NCBI GenBank assembly: GCA_029961685.1
Contig: JARWKL010000007.1
Span: 30,248,027 to 30,312,026, forward strand
From: Aristolochia californica
Lineage: Eukaryota > Streptophyta > Magnoliopsida > Piperales > Aristolochiaceae
Length of the DNA: 64,000 nucleotides
Reading direction: 5' to 3'
A program made the position numbers and the translations under genes. Shown here in pieces: positions 32,086 to 42,453 of the stretch. The stretch's first letter is position 1; each line of letters starts with the position of its first letter. Below the pieces are notes generated by a model that did not search any database, was not told where the DNA came from, and worked only from the letters and a program-made list of their open reading frames with translations.

Positions 32086-33400
32086 TAAGGCTCCATGCTC
32101 AAATGTGGATCTTAATGCTTGGGAGTTGTTCGAATTAATGCCTACACGAGATGTTGTTCCTTGGTCGGCAATTGTATTGGGTTATAGCCAATCAAATAGA
32201 ATAATTCGTCTTTCTTGAATGATTGAAAAATTAAATTTCATGCTGAAGAGGACCTTTGCTATGGCTACTATCAATTTTTTTTTTAGAACTGCACACTGTT
32301 CCAGCAATATTGATGGTCAATCTGTTCCAGCAGTATTGAAGGTCAATCTGCCCATAGTTCAAATAACCAATCTCTTGTTGTGGGCTAATCTTATACTGAA
32401 TGAAATGCCTACAAAAGAGGTGGAGTACTGGAATTCTATGCTAAGAGGTTATGCTGAAAAGGGGAATGTGATGATTGTTGTAGGCAATACATACAGTCTT
32501 GTGCAGGCTGTTGCTGATTCTTGCAGCATAGGGACAGCAACAAATGTGATTTGTGTTCTTCCTGCATGTGCCATTCTTGGAGCTCTTGAGACTGAAAAAT
32601 GGGTTCACTTCTACATAATGAGGAATAGGTTGGAACTGACTGTTAATCTAGGAACTACCTTTATGAATTTATATGCAAAATGTGGATTTCTAGATAACTC
32701 CTTGGTGGTAATTGAGCAAATGCCCTAGAAAAATTTACTGTCTTTGCCAGCCTTCATTCGGGGTTTGGATAGTAATGGATCCATAGAGGAAGATGCTGGT
32801 TTTGCAGCACATGGGTTCTGCAGTGATTCACTTGAATTGTTTGGTAAAATGCAAACTCGTGGCATTGGACTAGATGAGGTAACTTACCTGGGTCTGTTCA
32901 GTGCTTACACTCAGGGTATTTTAGTAAAGAAAGCTGGGCTATTTGTTGAACATGAACTGGTTCCAAAGACTGAAAACTATGCCTGCAGGGTGGCTGTTCT
33001 CAGTCGAGCAGGTCAGTTCCATGAGGCACTTGAGCTTAGTGACCAGTTCACTCCAAACTCTTCCAACAAACCAAAGATGTGGACTAGTATGATTTCTGGA
33101 TATTTACACGGCAGACACCCAGGCCATGGGCTGAAGCTGTTTAGGGAGATGGAAAAGTTGGGTTGGGTAGGAGAGGCCAACCAAGTATTTGTTGGCAGGA
33201 CATACAAAGCTCTGGTAACATGGAATTCTATGCACACTGCATATGAACAGCATGATGACCCAATAACTGCACAAATTTCTTCTAGTGCTGCTGTCATAGA
33301 GAGAGTGGTTGGGTTGAGTGCTAGAATTACTTCTTTTTTCATAGTGATGCAATTTCTGGATTTGAGGAACACTTGCAAATTTTGGAGTTGTGTGGTATAG
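32086..33400 (+). pseudogene. Chimeric PPR and pyrophosphatase cargo in B
   Basis: PPR text in three frames: NAWELFELMPTRDVVPWSAIVLGYSQ (about 32100-32210), EMPTKEVEYWNSMLRGYAEKGN (32400-32465), then SLVQAVADSCSIGTATNVI (about 32490-32550), which matches the pyrophosphatase segment SPVQDVADSCRTGAATNVI and not a PPR, then PPR again (CAILGALETEKWVHFYI, LYAKCGFLDNSL), and after a TAG at 32727 more repeats to DLLSRAG-like text (AVLSRAGQFHEALEL) and LVTWNSMHTAYEQHDDPI. A mosaic of at least two host genes. Confidence 0.65.
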
Positions 33401-33479
33401 TTCTTTTGACTGCATTCTACAAACCAGTGCTGAAAATTGAGAGGGTTAGTGCTGCTGAGTCTTCTCAATCCCATGGGGA

Positions 33480-33875
33480 GAGTAATAGAACAAACATTTT
33501 GGTCCTGATGCTGATTCTGCAAAGCTGGAAGAGTTGGTAAATACAATGCACAAAATCAGTGGTTTGCAGCACCTTGATTCTGTCATTGAAGCTTCACTAC
33601 AGGAAATTGGGGCTGGACCAAAGAAGCCACCTCCAGCCTCAAAAGAGGTGGTTGCAAGGCTTCTAGTCATCACAGTCACACATGAAATCTTGCAGAAATT
33701 GCCTTGCTAGCATTTATTTCACCCAAATTACCTCAAGCCATGGCTGGATGAGCATAATTCGTGCCCGATCTGCAAGCATGAGCTACAAATAGATGACCAA
33801 GCATATGAGAGCTGGAAAGAGCGTGAAAAGGAGGCTGGAGAAGAACAGAAAGGAGCAGAAAATAGACTCTGAGGT
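33480..33875 (+). pseudogene. AIP2-like RING E3 ligase fragment in B
   Basis: Frame from about 33500: KLEELVNTMHKISGLQHLD, IGAGPKKPPPASKEVVARL, then LPC, stop (TAG at 33707), and LFHPNYLKPWLDEHNSCPICKHEL, AYESWKEREKEAGEEQKGAENRL. This is the C-terminal half of the plant RING-H2 ligase family that includes ABI3-INTERACTING PROTEIN 2, which ubiquitinates nuclear transcription factors. About 30 residues holding the first C-x2-C pair of the RING are deleted, so zinc binding is lost. Family from memory of the conserved tail; the exact paralogue is unknown. Confidence 0.75.
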
Positions 33876-33899
33876 GGAGAATATATGTTGAATACTATT

Positions 33900-34156
33900 G
33901 GTGTTTCTACCATAGTATAGTACTAAAAAAAATTAATTTTCAGAGGAAACATTCTGCCAATAGGGGAAACCAGTGTAGGGTTTCAATACAACAATCTCTC
34001 CATCCGGGGTATTACATTGCAGTGCTTACACCACATGTGTCGTCCAATGGGTTGACGTGGATGCCACAAATGCTACTTGGGGAGATGTGGCAAAGTTTTG
34101 GCACGCCTGCCTCCCTTCAAGCTTGAGGACAAACTCTTTCTCCAGAAGGGGTGTAA
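33900..34156 (+). other. B tail, chromodomain-derived
   Basis: From 33940 matches the tail of C (6795-7012). It reads, with breaks, ATWGDVAKFWHA and LEDKLFLQKG, comparable with the chromodomain end of F and E. The polypurine tract (AGAAGGGG) precedes the LTR at 34157. Confidence 0.65.
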
Positions 34157-34529
34157 TGTTATGACCTCAATAGCAAGCCGAGTCATACAGATGCGCAATG
34201 GCTGAGTCATTTAATATAAAGTTAATTTCTTTTCTTTCAATTTACTTTTACTTTATTTTTAATTCAGTTGAAGAGTTAATATGCAGCAAGGGCATTATTG
34301 TAATATTTTATCTTGAACTTTGTTAGCGTGAACCCTACTTAAAGGGTGAAAGAAATGAGAAAGGGTAAGTCTTGATTTAGAGTAAACAAGGGTTTTGAGT
34401 TCTCCTAAATGAGCTCAGGGGTGTGCGTTCTTCTTAACAAACCTAGGGTTATCAAGTTTCCCTTTGGCTTGAATCTTCTTTCTCTTCTTCTTCCCTACGA
34501 ATCACCATGTGAAATCCGAGACCGTACCA
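34157..34529 (+). repeat. B 3' LTR
   Basis: 373 bp, TGTTATGACCTC to CCGTACCA, followed by the TGGTC duplicate. Confidence 0.92.
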
Positions 34530-34534
34530 TGGTC

Positions 34535-35676
34535 AAATAAACTTATCCACAACATATGGAATAAAATACCTCTTTCTTATACTTCTTTTACTTTTCCCCC
34601 TCAAGCTGGGAGGTAATAGTAGTGATCCCAACTTGAACCACATATCATAAATGTAGCAATAAGCCCAAATAATGGATATGTATAAATAAGCCCTCAAACC
34701 AGGGAGAAATGAGATATTTTCCTGATATATCAACTCAAAAAGTGACGCAAAATAATAGGCATGAATTTGGAATTTTCAATTCCAACATGACCTTTGATTC
34801 TTCCAATGCAAATATATCTTTAATATAGATCAGATTGACATGAAAGTTTATCATTCTGAAACCAGACTTAAATACCTTTCATCCAAGTATAACTTCTCTT
34901 CATAAAATATATAACTTCTCTTCATAAAATATAATTATCAGAACATAAATAATTTGATAGATTTTTGTCTCTGTCATCTAGCTGAACTAAGTATTGTTTC
35001 TCCTTTTTTTTAGCATGACCATTGACTCTTCCAAGATAAATATCTTCGATAAAAAAACTCTAATCGATAATTGGTTGAATAGGTAAGAAAATAGACTTAT
35101 AGATATTTCTTTTGATATATAATTTTCCATATAAAGTCTCGTTCTTGAGAGCATAAAATACCTCAAAAGTTGAAGTTTTTTGCTGCTCGAACCTTTTTTT
35201 TCAATCTGACTTTCGCTGCTTTAAATATCAATTTCTCTTTGTAGATAACTCCGATTGAAAATTATTTGAATAGGTAAGAGAATATACTTACAAAAATTTC
35301 TTTATATATATATATCTCCATATAAAGTCTCCTTCTTGATAGCATAAGATACCTCAGAATTTGAAGTTTTCTACTGCTACTTGAACCTCTTTTCCAATCT
35401 GACTTTGCTCATTCAAATAAATATTTCACCTTTTAGACAAATCCGATTGGAAAAAATAGTTTTTCTTTGGAAATTAGACTCAAATATCTTTCCATCAATA
35501 TATAATTTACAATATGAAAGTCTCAGTATAGAGGTAAAAATTGCAAAGCAAACTACATGTGTAGGGACTGAAAAAAATAACTACGAACCTAGACTTAGGG
35601 TTTAGGTTTTAGAGAAAAGGATCTCATTATCTCTGTGGGTTGACCAAATCAACTCATAGAAACTGCTCTGATACCA
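34535..35676 (-). repeat. Copia A leader, minus strand
   Basis: Continues the A copy split by B. Contains the conserved ORF (34533-34733: YQENISFLPGLRAYLYISIIWAYCYIYDMWFKLG), then three diverged copies of a 190-bp repeat at about 35040-35560 (each with ACTCCGATTG and AATAGGTAAG landmarks), a telobox (in reverse complement TTAGGGTTTAGG near 35596), and the primer site in reverse complement TGCTCTGATACCA ending at 35676. Confidence 0.8.
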
Positions 35677-36174
35677 TGTTAAAGTTACGGAAAAGATAAA
35701 TACTTCATTGACTTCATTAACTTATTATAATTAGAGTACATGAACCTCTATTTATAATAGAAGAAGGTAGTAGAGTCCATTTACAATAAAACTACCTTTG
35801 TCCCAATTATACCCAAACTTTAACAATTAAGGATAAGCCTTAGCATAATTAAATAATTCAACATAAATAGAAGACAAACATAACTCAAACTAGAACTCTT
35901 CTATGACGTGACCATAAGATAAAGATGCCAGCTCGTGGTTACCTTTGTGAGTCCATCTTGATCTTCCAACCAGTTTGTGGTTATCTTTGTGAGTCCTTCT
36001 TGATCTTCCAACTTATGTGATAAGGATGGCAGCTCATGGTAATCATGGTGGATCCTACTTATTATATGCTTGTGCCCATCTTGTGGACCTTCCTTGGCTG
36101 TGTGGCCCATCTTATAATACTCTTAGATATGTGGGTCTTCCTTGGTCGTGTGCGTTGGGGCCCATCTTCTAACA
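35677..36174 (-). repeat. Copia A LTR, minus strand
   Basis: 498 bp in reverse complement; own sense TGTTAGAAGATGGGC to TTTAACA. It has a primer site on its left and a purine tract (reverse complement CCCCCT) on its right, so it serves as the 5' LTR of the element to the left and as the 3' LTR of the element to the right. Longer than the 441-bp copies because of a tandem doubling of the GATCTTCCAACC region near 35950-36020. Confidence 0.88.
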
Positions 36175-37365
36175 CCCCCTAAAGCTGGTAGTGAGAAGAC
36201 ATCATATATTCCAAGCTTGGTTTGGAATCCATATGCTTTGGAAATGAATTTCTCAATCAAATAAGGGGAGATAAAACTAAGAAGATTACCCTTACCTATC
36301 AAGTGCTCGGAGGTCCCCGAGTCAATAATCCAGAATGGAGAGGTGAAGTAGCCAAGATCATACTTGAGATAGTTGTAGTTGCAGTAGTGGGAGAAGTCTT
36401 GTTCGAGGGAGATATCATTTTACCCTTCATCCACTGAAGTAAATCATAGTCTTCTTCAAATATAGTTTTCTTGCCTCCGGATGTGCCAGCTCTATTTTCT
36501 ATCTTGTCTCCACTATTGGTAGAAGCTTGGTTAGCTGTAACCTAGTCTGATTTCCCATGGATTTTCCAACAAATGTCTACTACGAGACCTATTTTTCCAT
36601 AGTGAGAGTAGGTTTGATTTTCAGATCGAGAAGAGCATTTCCCATTCTGTCCACCTCTAGTATTTCTTTCCCTTCCCAATTACTAGAATTACTACATCTA
36701 TTATTAGAGTACAAGGCGGAGGACACATCAACTTGGGAGGTGGTGGATGGCTCCGAGATACATATAAGTGTAGCACTTATATCATCAAAGTAGGGAAGAG
36801 CTGTTGAGCTGAGGATTTGAGTCTTGGCTACCTCAAGATATGGTTTTATATGGGTGAGATAGATGGCTGCTGCTAATACTTCCCTTTATTTCTCTTGAAT
36901 TGAAATATTTGTGGAATAGGGTTGAGCAAGTTTCCACTCTTGAATGAGACCTCAAAATCTTGCAAGATATTCATGTATATTATTTCCCTGCTTGGTATTA
37001 TACATTGTTTAGAAAACATCATATAATTTTTGCAAGCCATTGGCACTGAAGTATAACTTTGCACTAGTATCCCACAGTTGTTTAGAAGTCTGAAGATGCA
37101 CCGCATTATTTGCAACAGTCTCTTCCATGTTATTAATCAATCAACTAAGGACAAGTGTATCATCCTTAAGCCACTTGGTGTATAAACTATCTTCCTCATC
37201 TAGAAGAGGAGTTGGCTTACTCAAGTGACACAAGTCACGAGTGATGAGAAATCTCTTAACGGATTGTGACCAACTCAAGTAATTTGATAATGCCTTAAGA
37301 AAAATTGTAGTGATCTTCAGTAGGTCACTTTTTCTAGCCATATTAAATCCAATATCTTCAGCCAA
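36175..37365 (-). pseudogene. Copia gag with pol deleted
   Basis: Minus strand: ORF 37141-37365 starts MAEDIGFNMARK, LSNYLSWSQSVKRFLITRDL; continues with NNMEETVANNAVHLQTSKQLWD and in 36873-37115 LQKLYDVFKQCIIPSREI, NLLNPIPQIFQFKRNKGKY: a UBN2-type copia gag. Near 36250-36330 WIIDSGTSEHLIGKGNLL-like protease text passes directly into KLGIYDVFS, the extreme end of pol, beside the LTR. RT, RNase H and integrase are thus gone. Confidence 0.75.
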
Positions 37366-38518
37366 GAAATGTTAACCACTAAACAAATAATCCCACTCAA
37401 GGAATTTATGGGTTGACGTTGTATCTTCAAGAATCAATTACAATTGGTGAAATTTTAGTACCTTTTTTTCTCTGTCATGGGATAACAATATCTTAACCAT
37501 ACATCCTCTTGGTTTTAAAGCCAAAGATGAAGTAAAAATAAGATAGAATCACCCTAGATTCATTTATAGGGTGGGTGATACAATCCAAAATTAAGTTACT
37601 TGAGCAACAAATGAATCAAGGAGAGTTCATACTGCATTCAAACAAGAACAAACCTTCCACATGCTAGCCCATGCAATCTAGAAGGATTCTCATATAATTC
37701 TTAATCAAGAAAGAATCTCCCAAACCAAAAGAAGATCAAGTGAAATCATCAAATCTTGCTTGAAATCAAATCAATGCGAAAGAACTTTCCCCCTTAAGTG
37801 CATGTCCCATATGTAAAGAAATCTCTTTCTTTGAACTTTCCTTTAGCTCTTGAGTATTTAGAGAAATAAATCTTAGAATATAGTCTTAATTATAAAGTCT
37901 TAAATGTTTCTGAATTCAGGAACCCTTCTTGCAAAAAAAATAAAAAATCCTCCTTGCCTTGTATCAACCAAGAACTCAATGGTGGAGGAAAACAAGCAAC
38001 AAACAACTAAGAGTAGCAGTCTTATGGGGCTTTTTCAATGAATTTTTACCATCGTACTAAGCATAATAAACCATGAATGCAGTAGAGAATCAACTAGGCT
38101 TGATTCCAATAATGTTCCAAAGATAAAAAGCAGCATTAAGATATAAAAAATGGCTCTTTAACTGGAACTTGTATGAGTGAGAGGAAACTGAATAAAAAAC
38201 CTCAAGTTGATCCATAAAAGGTAGAAGCATTTAATCTTCATGCAAATAATAAGAGAATACTTATTAACTAGCCTTATAAAAGGTAGAAGCATTTAATCTT
38301 CATGCAAATAATAAGAGAATACTTATTAACTAGCCTTCTTGATGAGGTTAATAATCAATAATCATCTCAGCCAAAAAAAAAAAAAAAATTATCTTGGATG
38401 AGCATTGAGTTGCTCAATTTTGCTTCAACTGAAACTTCAACTTGGAGAGATTGATAAACTCATACAATTAACACCTTAATTGAGGGACTTCGAATCCTAA
38501 AACCTTTGCCCTGATACA
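37366..38518 (-). other. Leader of the pol-deleted copia
   Basis: No coding sequence seen. Contains a perfect 61-bp tandem duplication (38214-38336). A primer-site-like sequence in reverse complement (GCCCTGATACA) lies at 38507-38517 beside the I-type LTR. Confidence 0.6.
38214..38336. repeat. 61-bp perfect tandem duplication
   Basis: Two identical adjacent copies, period 61, containing AGGTAGAAGC and TTCATGCAAATAATAAG. The identity of the copies indicates a very recent slippage event or an assembly duplicate. Confidence 0.9.
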
Positions 38519-38760
38519 TTGTGTAATTTAGGATTCCCTAGTGGAAGGCCTAGGACAAGGTCATGAAGAAAGAGAGTAGGAAGAAGAAGAGAAGAAAGGA
38601 AGATGAGAGAAGAAGAGAAGAGGAAGAGACGGATGGCTGGTTGAGAAAGAGGGAGAGAACCCTTGGGAGAAGAGAAATTAGGCTAGGGATGGATTAGAGA
38701 AGAGGAGAAACCTGATGCTCTACCTCATGCCTTGGGGCTCTTATTTATAGTCATGGGAAG
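38519..38760 (-). repeat. I-type LTR, first part
   Basis: TGTGTAATTTAGGATTCC start in this orientation, purine-rich AGAAGAGAAG block, CTTATTTATAG. Interrupted at 38760 by copia H2 and resumes at 48922 with GGAGG duplicated (GGAAG at 38756-38760). Confidence 0.75.
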
Positions 38761-39180
38761 TATTAGGAATTAGACGTACTAATTCCTAACTAACGAGAGC
38801 AATAATAATAATTGCAGAAAAAAACAAGCACGAAAAATACAACTAGATTTATACAGGTTTGCCTCAATGTGAGATTATGTTCTGTCTTTCATCACTGCAG
38901 TAATCCACTATAAAGAGAAAATTATTTACAAGAGAAATCGCACACACTCATAGGTGTTTTTCTCTAACCTCTCTTGGGCCTCAACTCAAGATCCTTCTCT
39001 GATAATGAATCCTAATAGTAGCGCTCCAAATATAAAGAGAAAACTAGGGCAACCACAATACAATAATGAAATCCCAAAACTGCTCTTAATGAAATAACAG
39101 TCAATATATAGTGGACCTTTCGAGGGCTCCCCGCCCCCCTTTCAACTCCCACTGCATTGATTAGGCTCCAACACATAACA
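38761..39180 (-). repeat. H2 3' LTR
   Basis: 420 bp in reverse complement; first base pair altered (TATTAGG for TGTTAGG). Ends ACATAACA next to the polypurine tract. Confidence 0.85.
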
Positions 39181-40569
39181 ATCTCCCACTTGGATGCTAA
39201 TCCATCTTCAATACAACTTCGGTTTCACAATCCTCAGAGAGAAGTCCAATTGAAGTTGCACACAACTTCAATTTCTCAATCATAACAGTCGTTGTCAACA
39301 TATCGGTTGGATTCTGACTCCCTTAAATCTTCTCAAGTGCTAATATTCCATCATCAAGAGCCAATCTAATAAAGTGGTAACACACTTGTATGTGCTTTGT
39401 TCTGGCGTGATAAACAGGGTTCTTTGCTAAATGAATAGAACTCTAATTGTCACATTATAACACATTCTTCCCATGCTTGAGACCTAATTCTTCCCAGAAA
39501 GACTGTGACTATACCATCTCTTTGTTGGCTTCAGTCACAGCAACATATTTTGCCTCAGTAGTGGAAAGAACAAATATATTTTACAACTTAGAGACCCAAC
39601 TAACTACTGTACCACCCAATGTGTATACACATCCAGTAGTACTTTTCCTGCCATCAATGTCTTCACCCATGTCAGCATCTACATAACCATGTAATCCCAA
39701 GGCTAACTTTCTGAAACATAAGGCTGAGTCTACAGTGCATCTCAAATACATGAGAATCCACTTCATTGCTTCCAATTGTTGTTTACCTGGATTACTCATA
39801 TATCTACTCACAACTCACACTGCATGAGCCATATCTAGTCTAGTGCACACCAAGGCATACATGAGACTGCTAATAGCATAAGCATATGGCACATTGGCTG
39901 TATTGGTCTTTTCCTACTCTGTAGAAGGTGACTACTCCTTAGATAACCTAAAGTGACTAGCGAAAAGAGTACTCACTGTTTAGCACCATTCATGTTGAAT
40001 TTGCTCAGCACCTTCTTCACATATTCTTTTTGTGACAATTTTAAGACATCAATATCCTAGTAATCCTCATCTCAAGGATTTATTTTGCAGCACCCAAATC
40101 CTTCATTGAAAACTTCTTGGTCAACTCCCTTTTCAACTTATCTAATTCCAGTTTTCAAGCACAATACTACTCATGAAGATGTCAAACTTCTTATACCACT
40201 GTCTTGGAGCCTGTTTAAGACCATACAAGTTCTTTTGAAGTTTGCACACCATTTTCTCTTTTCCCTATAGTTTGGAACCCTATGGTTGTATCATATAAAT
40301 TTCTTCCTCTAAATCACCATGAAGAAAAGTTGTCTTTACATTCAACTGCTCTAAATGCAAGTCTTCATTTCCCACTAGTGCAAGCACTGATCTAATAGTA
40401 GTCAATTTCACTACTGGAGAGAAAATCTTAGTGCAGTCAATGCCATATTTTTTTTGGAAACCCTTTACCACCAGTGTTTCCTTGTATCGCTTGCTGCCAT
40501 CATGTTCATCATTTATTCGGTACACCATTTATTCTGCAAGGTCTTCTTCCCTTTTGGTAAAATGGTCAA
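39181..40569 (-). pseudogene. H2 reverse transcriptase and RNase H
   Basis: RT part in ORF 40280-40528: KRYKETLVVKGFQKKYGIDCTKIFSPVVKLTTIRSVLALV and DVKTTFLHGDLEEEIYM with the first catalytic aspartate changed to N (LNVKTTFLHGDL). RNase H in ORF 39581-39811: YMSNPGKQQLEAMKWILMYL, GYVDADMGEDIDGRKSTTGCVYTLGG, VVSWVSKL. The part between (39812-40279) is decayed; I cannot make out an intact Y-x-D-D box. Confidence 0.85.
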
Positions 40570-41760
40570 TTACCATGTCTGATTGGATGAAAGTGAATCC
40601 ATCTCATCCCTCATGGCCAACTCCCACTTGGTTGATTTATCAACTTGCTCGACTTCCTCATAACTCTTTGGTTCACCTTTATCAATCAACATAATATAAT
40701 TCAATGCAGGAGAGTATCTCTGTGGTGGTCTGATAGTTCTAGCAAATCTCTTGGGTTCAGCCACAAGAATGTTCTGATTTACTTTTGGGGGTATATTTTC
40801 TTGGTCTTCCTGAGCAATATTCTCCATCTCAACAACTGGAAGATCTATCAACAAAATCTCTTTAGACTTCTTAGCTTCATCACTTGTGCTCTCAGACTGT
40901 GTTCTCAACATGTCTTTATATAGGGCATCTTCAATGAAGATCACATCCTTTCTCTTGATAATTTTACGACTTTGGTCATCCCAGAAGCGATAACCAAACT
41001 CAGTACCACCATAACCAATAAAGAAACATATCTTAGATTTAGCATCAAGTTTACTTCTAACAGTAGAATTAATGTAAATATAAGAAACACAACCAATAAC
41101 TTTCAATAAAAAAAGGTTTACCTCTTTGTCGCTCCAAACCTCATCTAGTATTTTGCAATCCAATGATGTTGAAGGACCTCGGTTGATCAAATAGGCAGTT
41201 GTGCTAATAGCCTCAAACCAGAACATCTTTGGCAATCCTGCATGTAATCTCATGCTCCTAGCACACTCGTTCAAAGTCCTGTTAATCCTTTCTACTATAC
41301 CATTCTGTTGATGTTTTCTAGGGATGGTCTTCTTCATCTTGATTCCATTATTAGAACAATACCGCTTGAAATCAGCATCTATGTATTCTCTCCCATTATC
41401 TGGCAGCAAGCACTTTACCTTCAAATCAATCTCATTCTCAACTATTGGTCTTCATCTCTTGAATGTATAAAAAACATCAGATTTATTTTTCGGGAAATAA
41501 ACCCATACCTTTTCTTCTTGCATCATCGATAAATGTCACATAGTAATTAGAACCACCAAGGGAGGTAACAGTTGAAGGCTCCCACACATCAATGTGAACC
41601 AACTCCAATTTTGTTGACTTTTGCTCATTTCCAGACTTAGAAAAGCTAACCCTTTTCTGCTTGCTAAAAACAAAACCTTCACACAAACTGTTGTTTACAG
41701 TTTTTAACCCTGGTAGGTTCCCTTTGGAAAGAACCACTTTCATTCCCTTCTCACTCATGT
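40570..41760 (-). pseudogene. H2 integrase
   Basis: ORF 41483-41758: GAG-pre-integrase (LKTVNNSLCEGFVFSKQKRVSF), LVHIDVWEPS with the first aspartate, YYVTFIDDARRKGM. ORF 40570-41424: LPDNGREYIDADF with the second aspartate, TIPRKHQQNGIVERINRTLNE with the glutamate, then the long linker to RT. The two frames are separated by a stop region at 41425-41482. The copia is interrupted at 41763 by F2, which duplicated GTGA. Confidence 0.88.
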
Positions 41761-41762
41761 GA

Positions 41763-42211
41763 TGGTTATGGACTCCATAGCATCACCAGTTATCCATAGG
41801 CATAGGAATTAAATTATGTCAATTTACTTTTCATGTAATTTCAATTCGGTTTGGTTTACTTTATTTGGTTTTGTTTACTTTGGGTTGGTTCAGTGTAATG
41901 TGGCGTGAACCACTTGACCTATGGGTCATCTTTGTATTTTCGTCCTCAACCCTATTTAGGGGGACGTGAAGGAGAAGAGAGGCAAGTATTGGGAAAATTA
42001 TAATTTACAGGTCAGATTCTTCCTCAGAGGTCTAGGTCGGATTCTCCCTTTGAGGTCCAAGGTTGAGCTTCCTCCAAAGCTCCTTCGTTCTAATTGATTT
42101 CCACCATTACTCGTTGAAGAAACAAGAATTTTCTTCCAAAGTCAAGATCATCCATGGAGGGAAGAGAAGAAAGAAGGGTGACTCGATCCATGGCAACGGA
42201 AGAACCTAACA
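41763..42211 (+). repeat. F2 5' LTR
   Basis: 449 bp, start TGGTTATGG (one extra G relative to the 3' copy TGTTATGG), end CCTAACA. Includes the doubled GATTCTCCCTT-type block missing from the F1 LTR. Confidence 0.9.
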
Positions 42212-42453
42212 TTTGGTATCAGAGCTAGCGCTGCGTCCCGACTTCGAATCCTAGCACCCCCAAAAATGGATGCGGGTGGTCACGCGCCTGGACTGACCCG
42301 GGTTCGACCCGGCTCCGGTTGCTCTGTTGTGGTAGCCTCCGCGGTCGTCGGCTCGGGGAAGGGCGGGATACTGTTAGGGTCTTGGGTTAAGTACCTATGT
42401 CTTCCACTCCTAACAGGCCGGTCTTTTGGGTAGTATTGGCTAGGTGCTTAAAA
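42212..42453 (+). mobile_element. TRIM P interior and LTR inside F2 leader
   Basis: Primer site TTTGGTATCAGAGC (42212-42225), about 145 bp of GC-rich interior with T-arm-like CTTCGAATCC at 42242-42251, an 82-bp TRIM P LTR (42372-42453, TGTTAGGG to GCTTAAAA), then a second primer site TTTGGTATCAGACAGG before gag. The unit is thus bounded on both sides by the same primer-site sequence. Confidence 0.8.

Larger units (their letters stand above)
30796..34529 (+). mobile_element. Cargo element B: non-autonomous LTR retrotransposon
   Basis: Full-length element: LTRs 30796-31169 and 34157-34529, target duplication TGGTC at 30791-30795 and 34530-34534, primer site TGGTATCAGACC 2 nt after the LTR. The unoccupied site is visible in TRIM N near 4640 (TTTTGGTCACATAAAC). 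No pol. The interior holds a gag-like leader ORF, the DFEV region shared with D, PPR and pyrophosphatase pieces, an AIP2-like RING fragment and a chromodomain-derived tail. Confidence 0.9.

Noticed and set aside
33013..33546. A 177-codon minus-strand ORF in B
   Set aside because: It overlaps PPR-coding plus-strand sequence and has no recognisable content; an antisense shadow.
34880..35560. A CRISPR-like or satellite array
   Set aside because: Units are about 190 bp, diverged, few, and lie in a retrotransposon leader.
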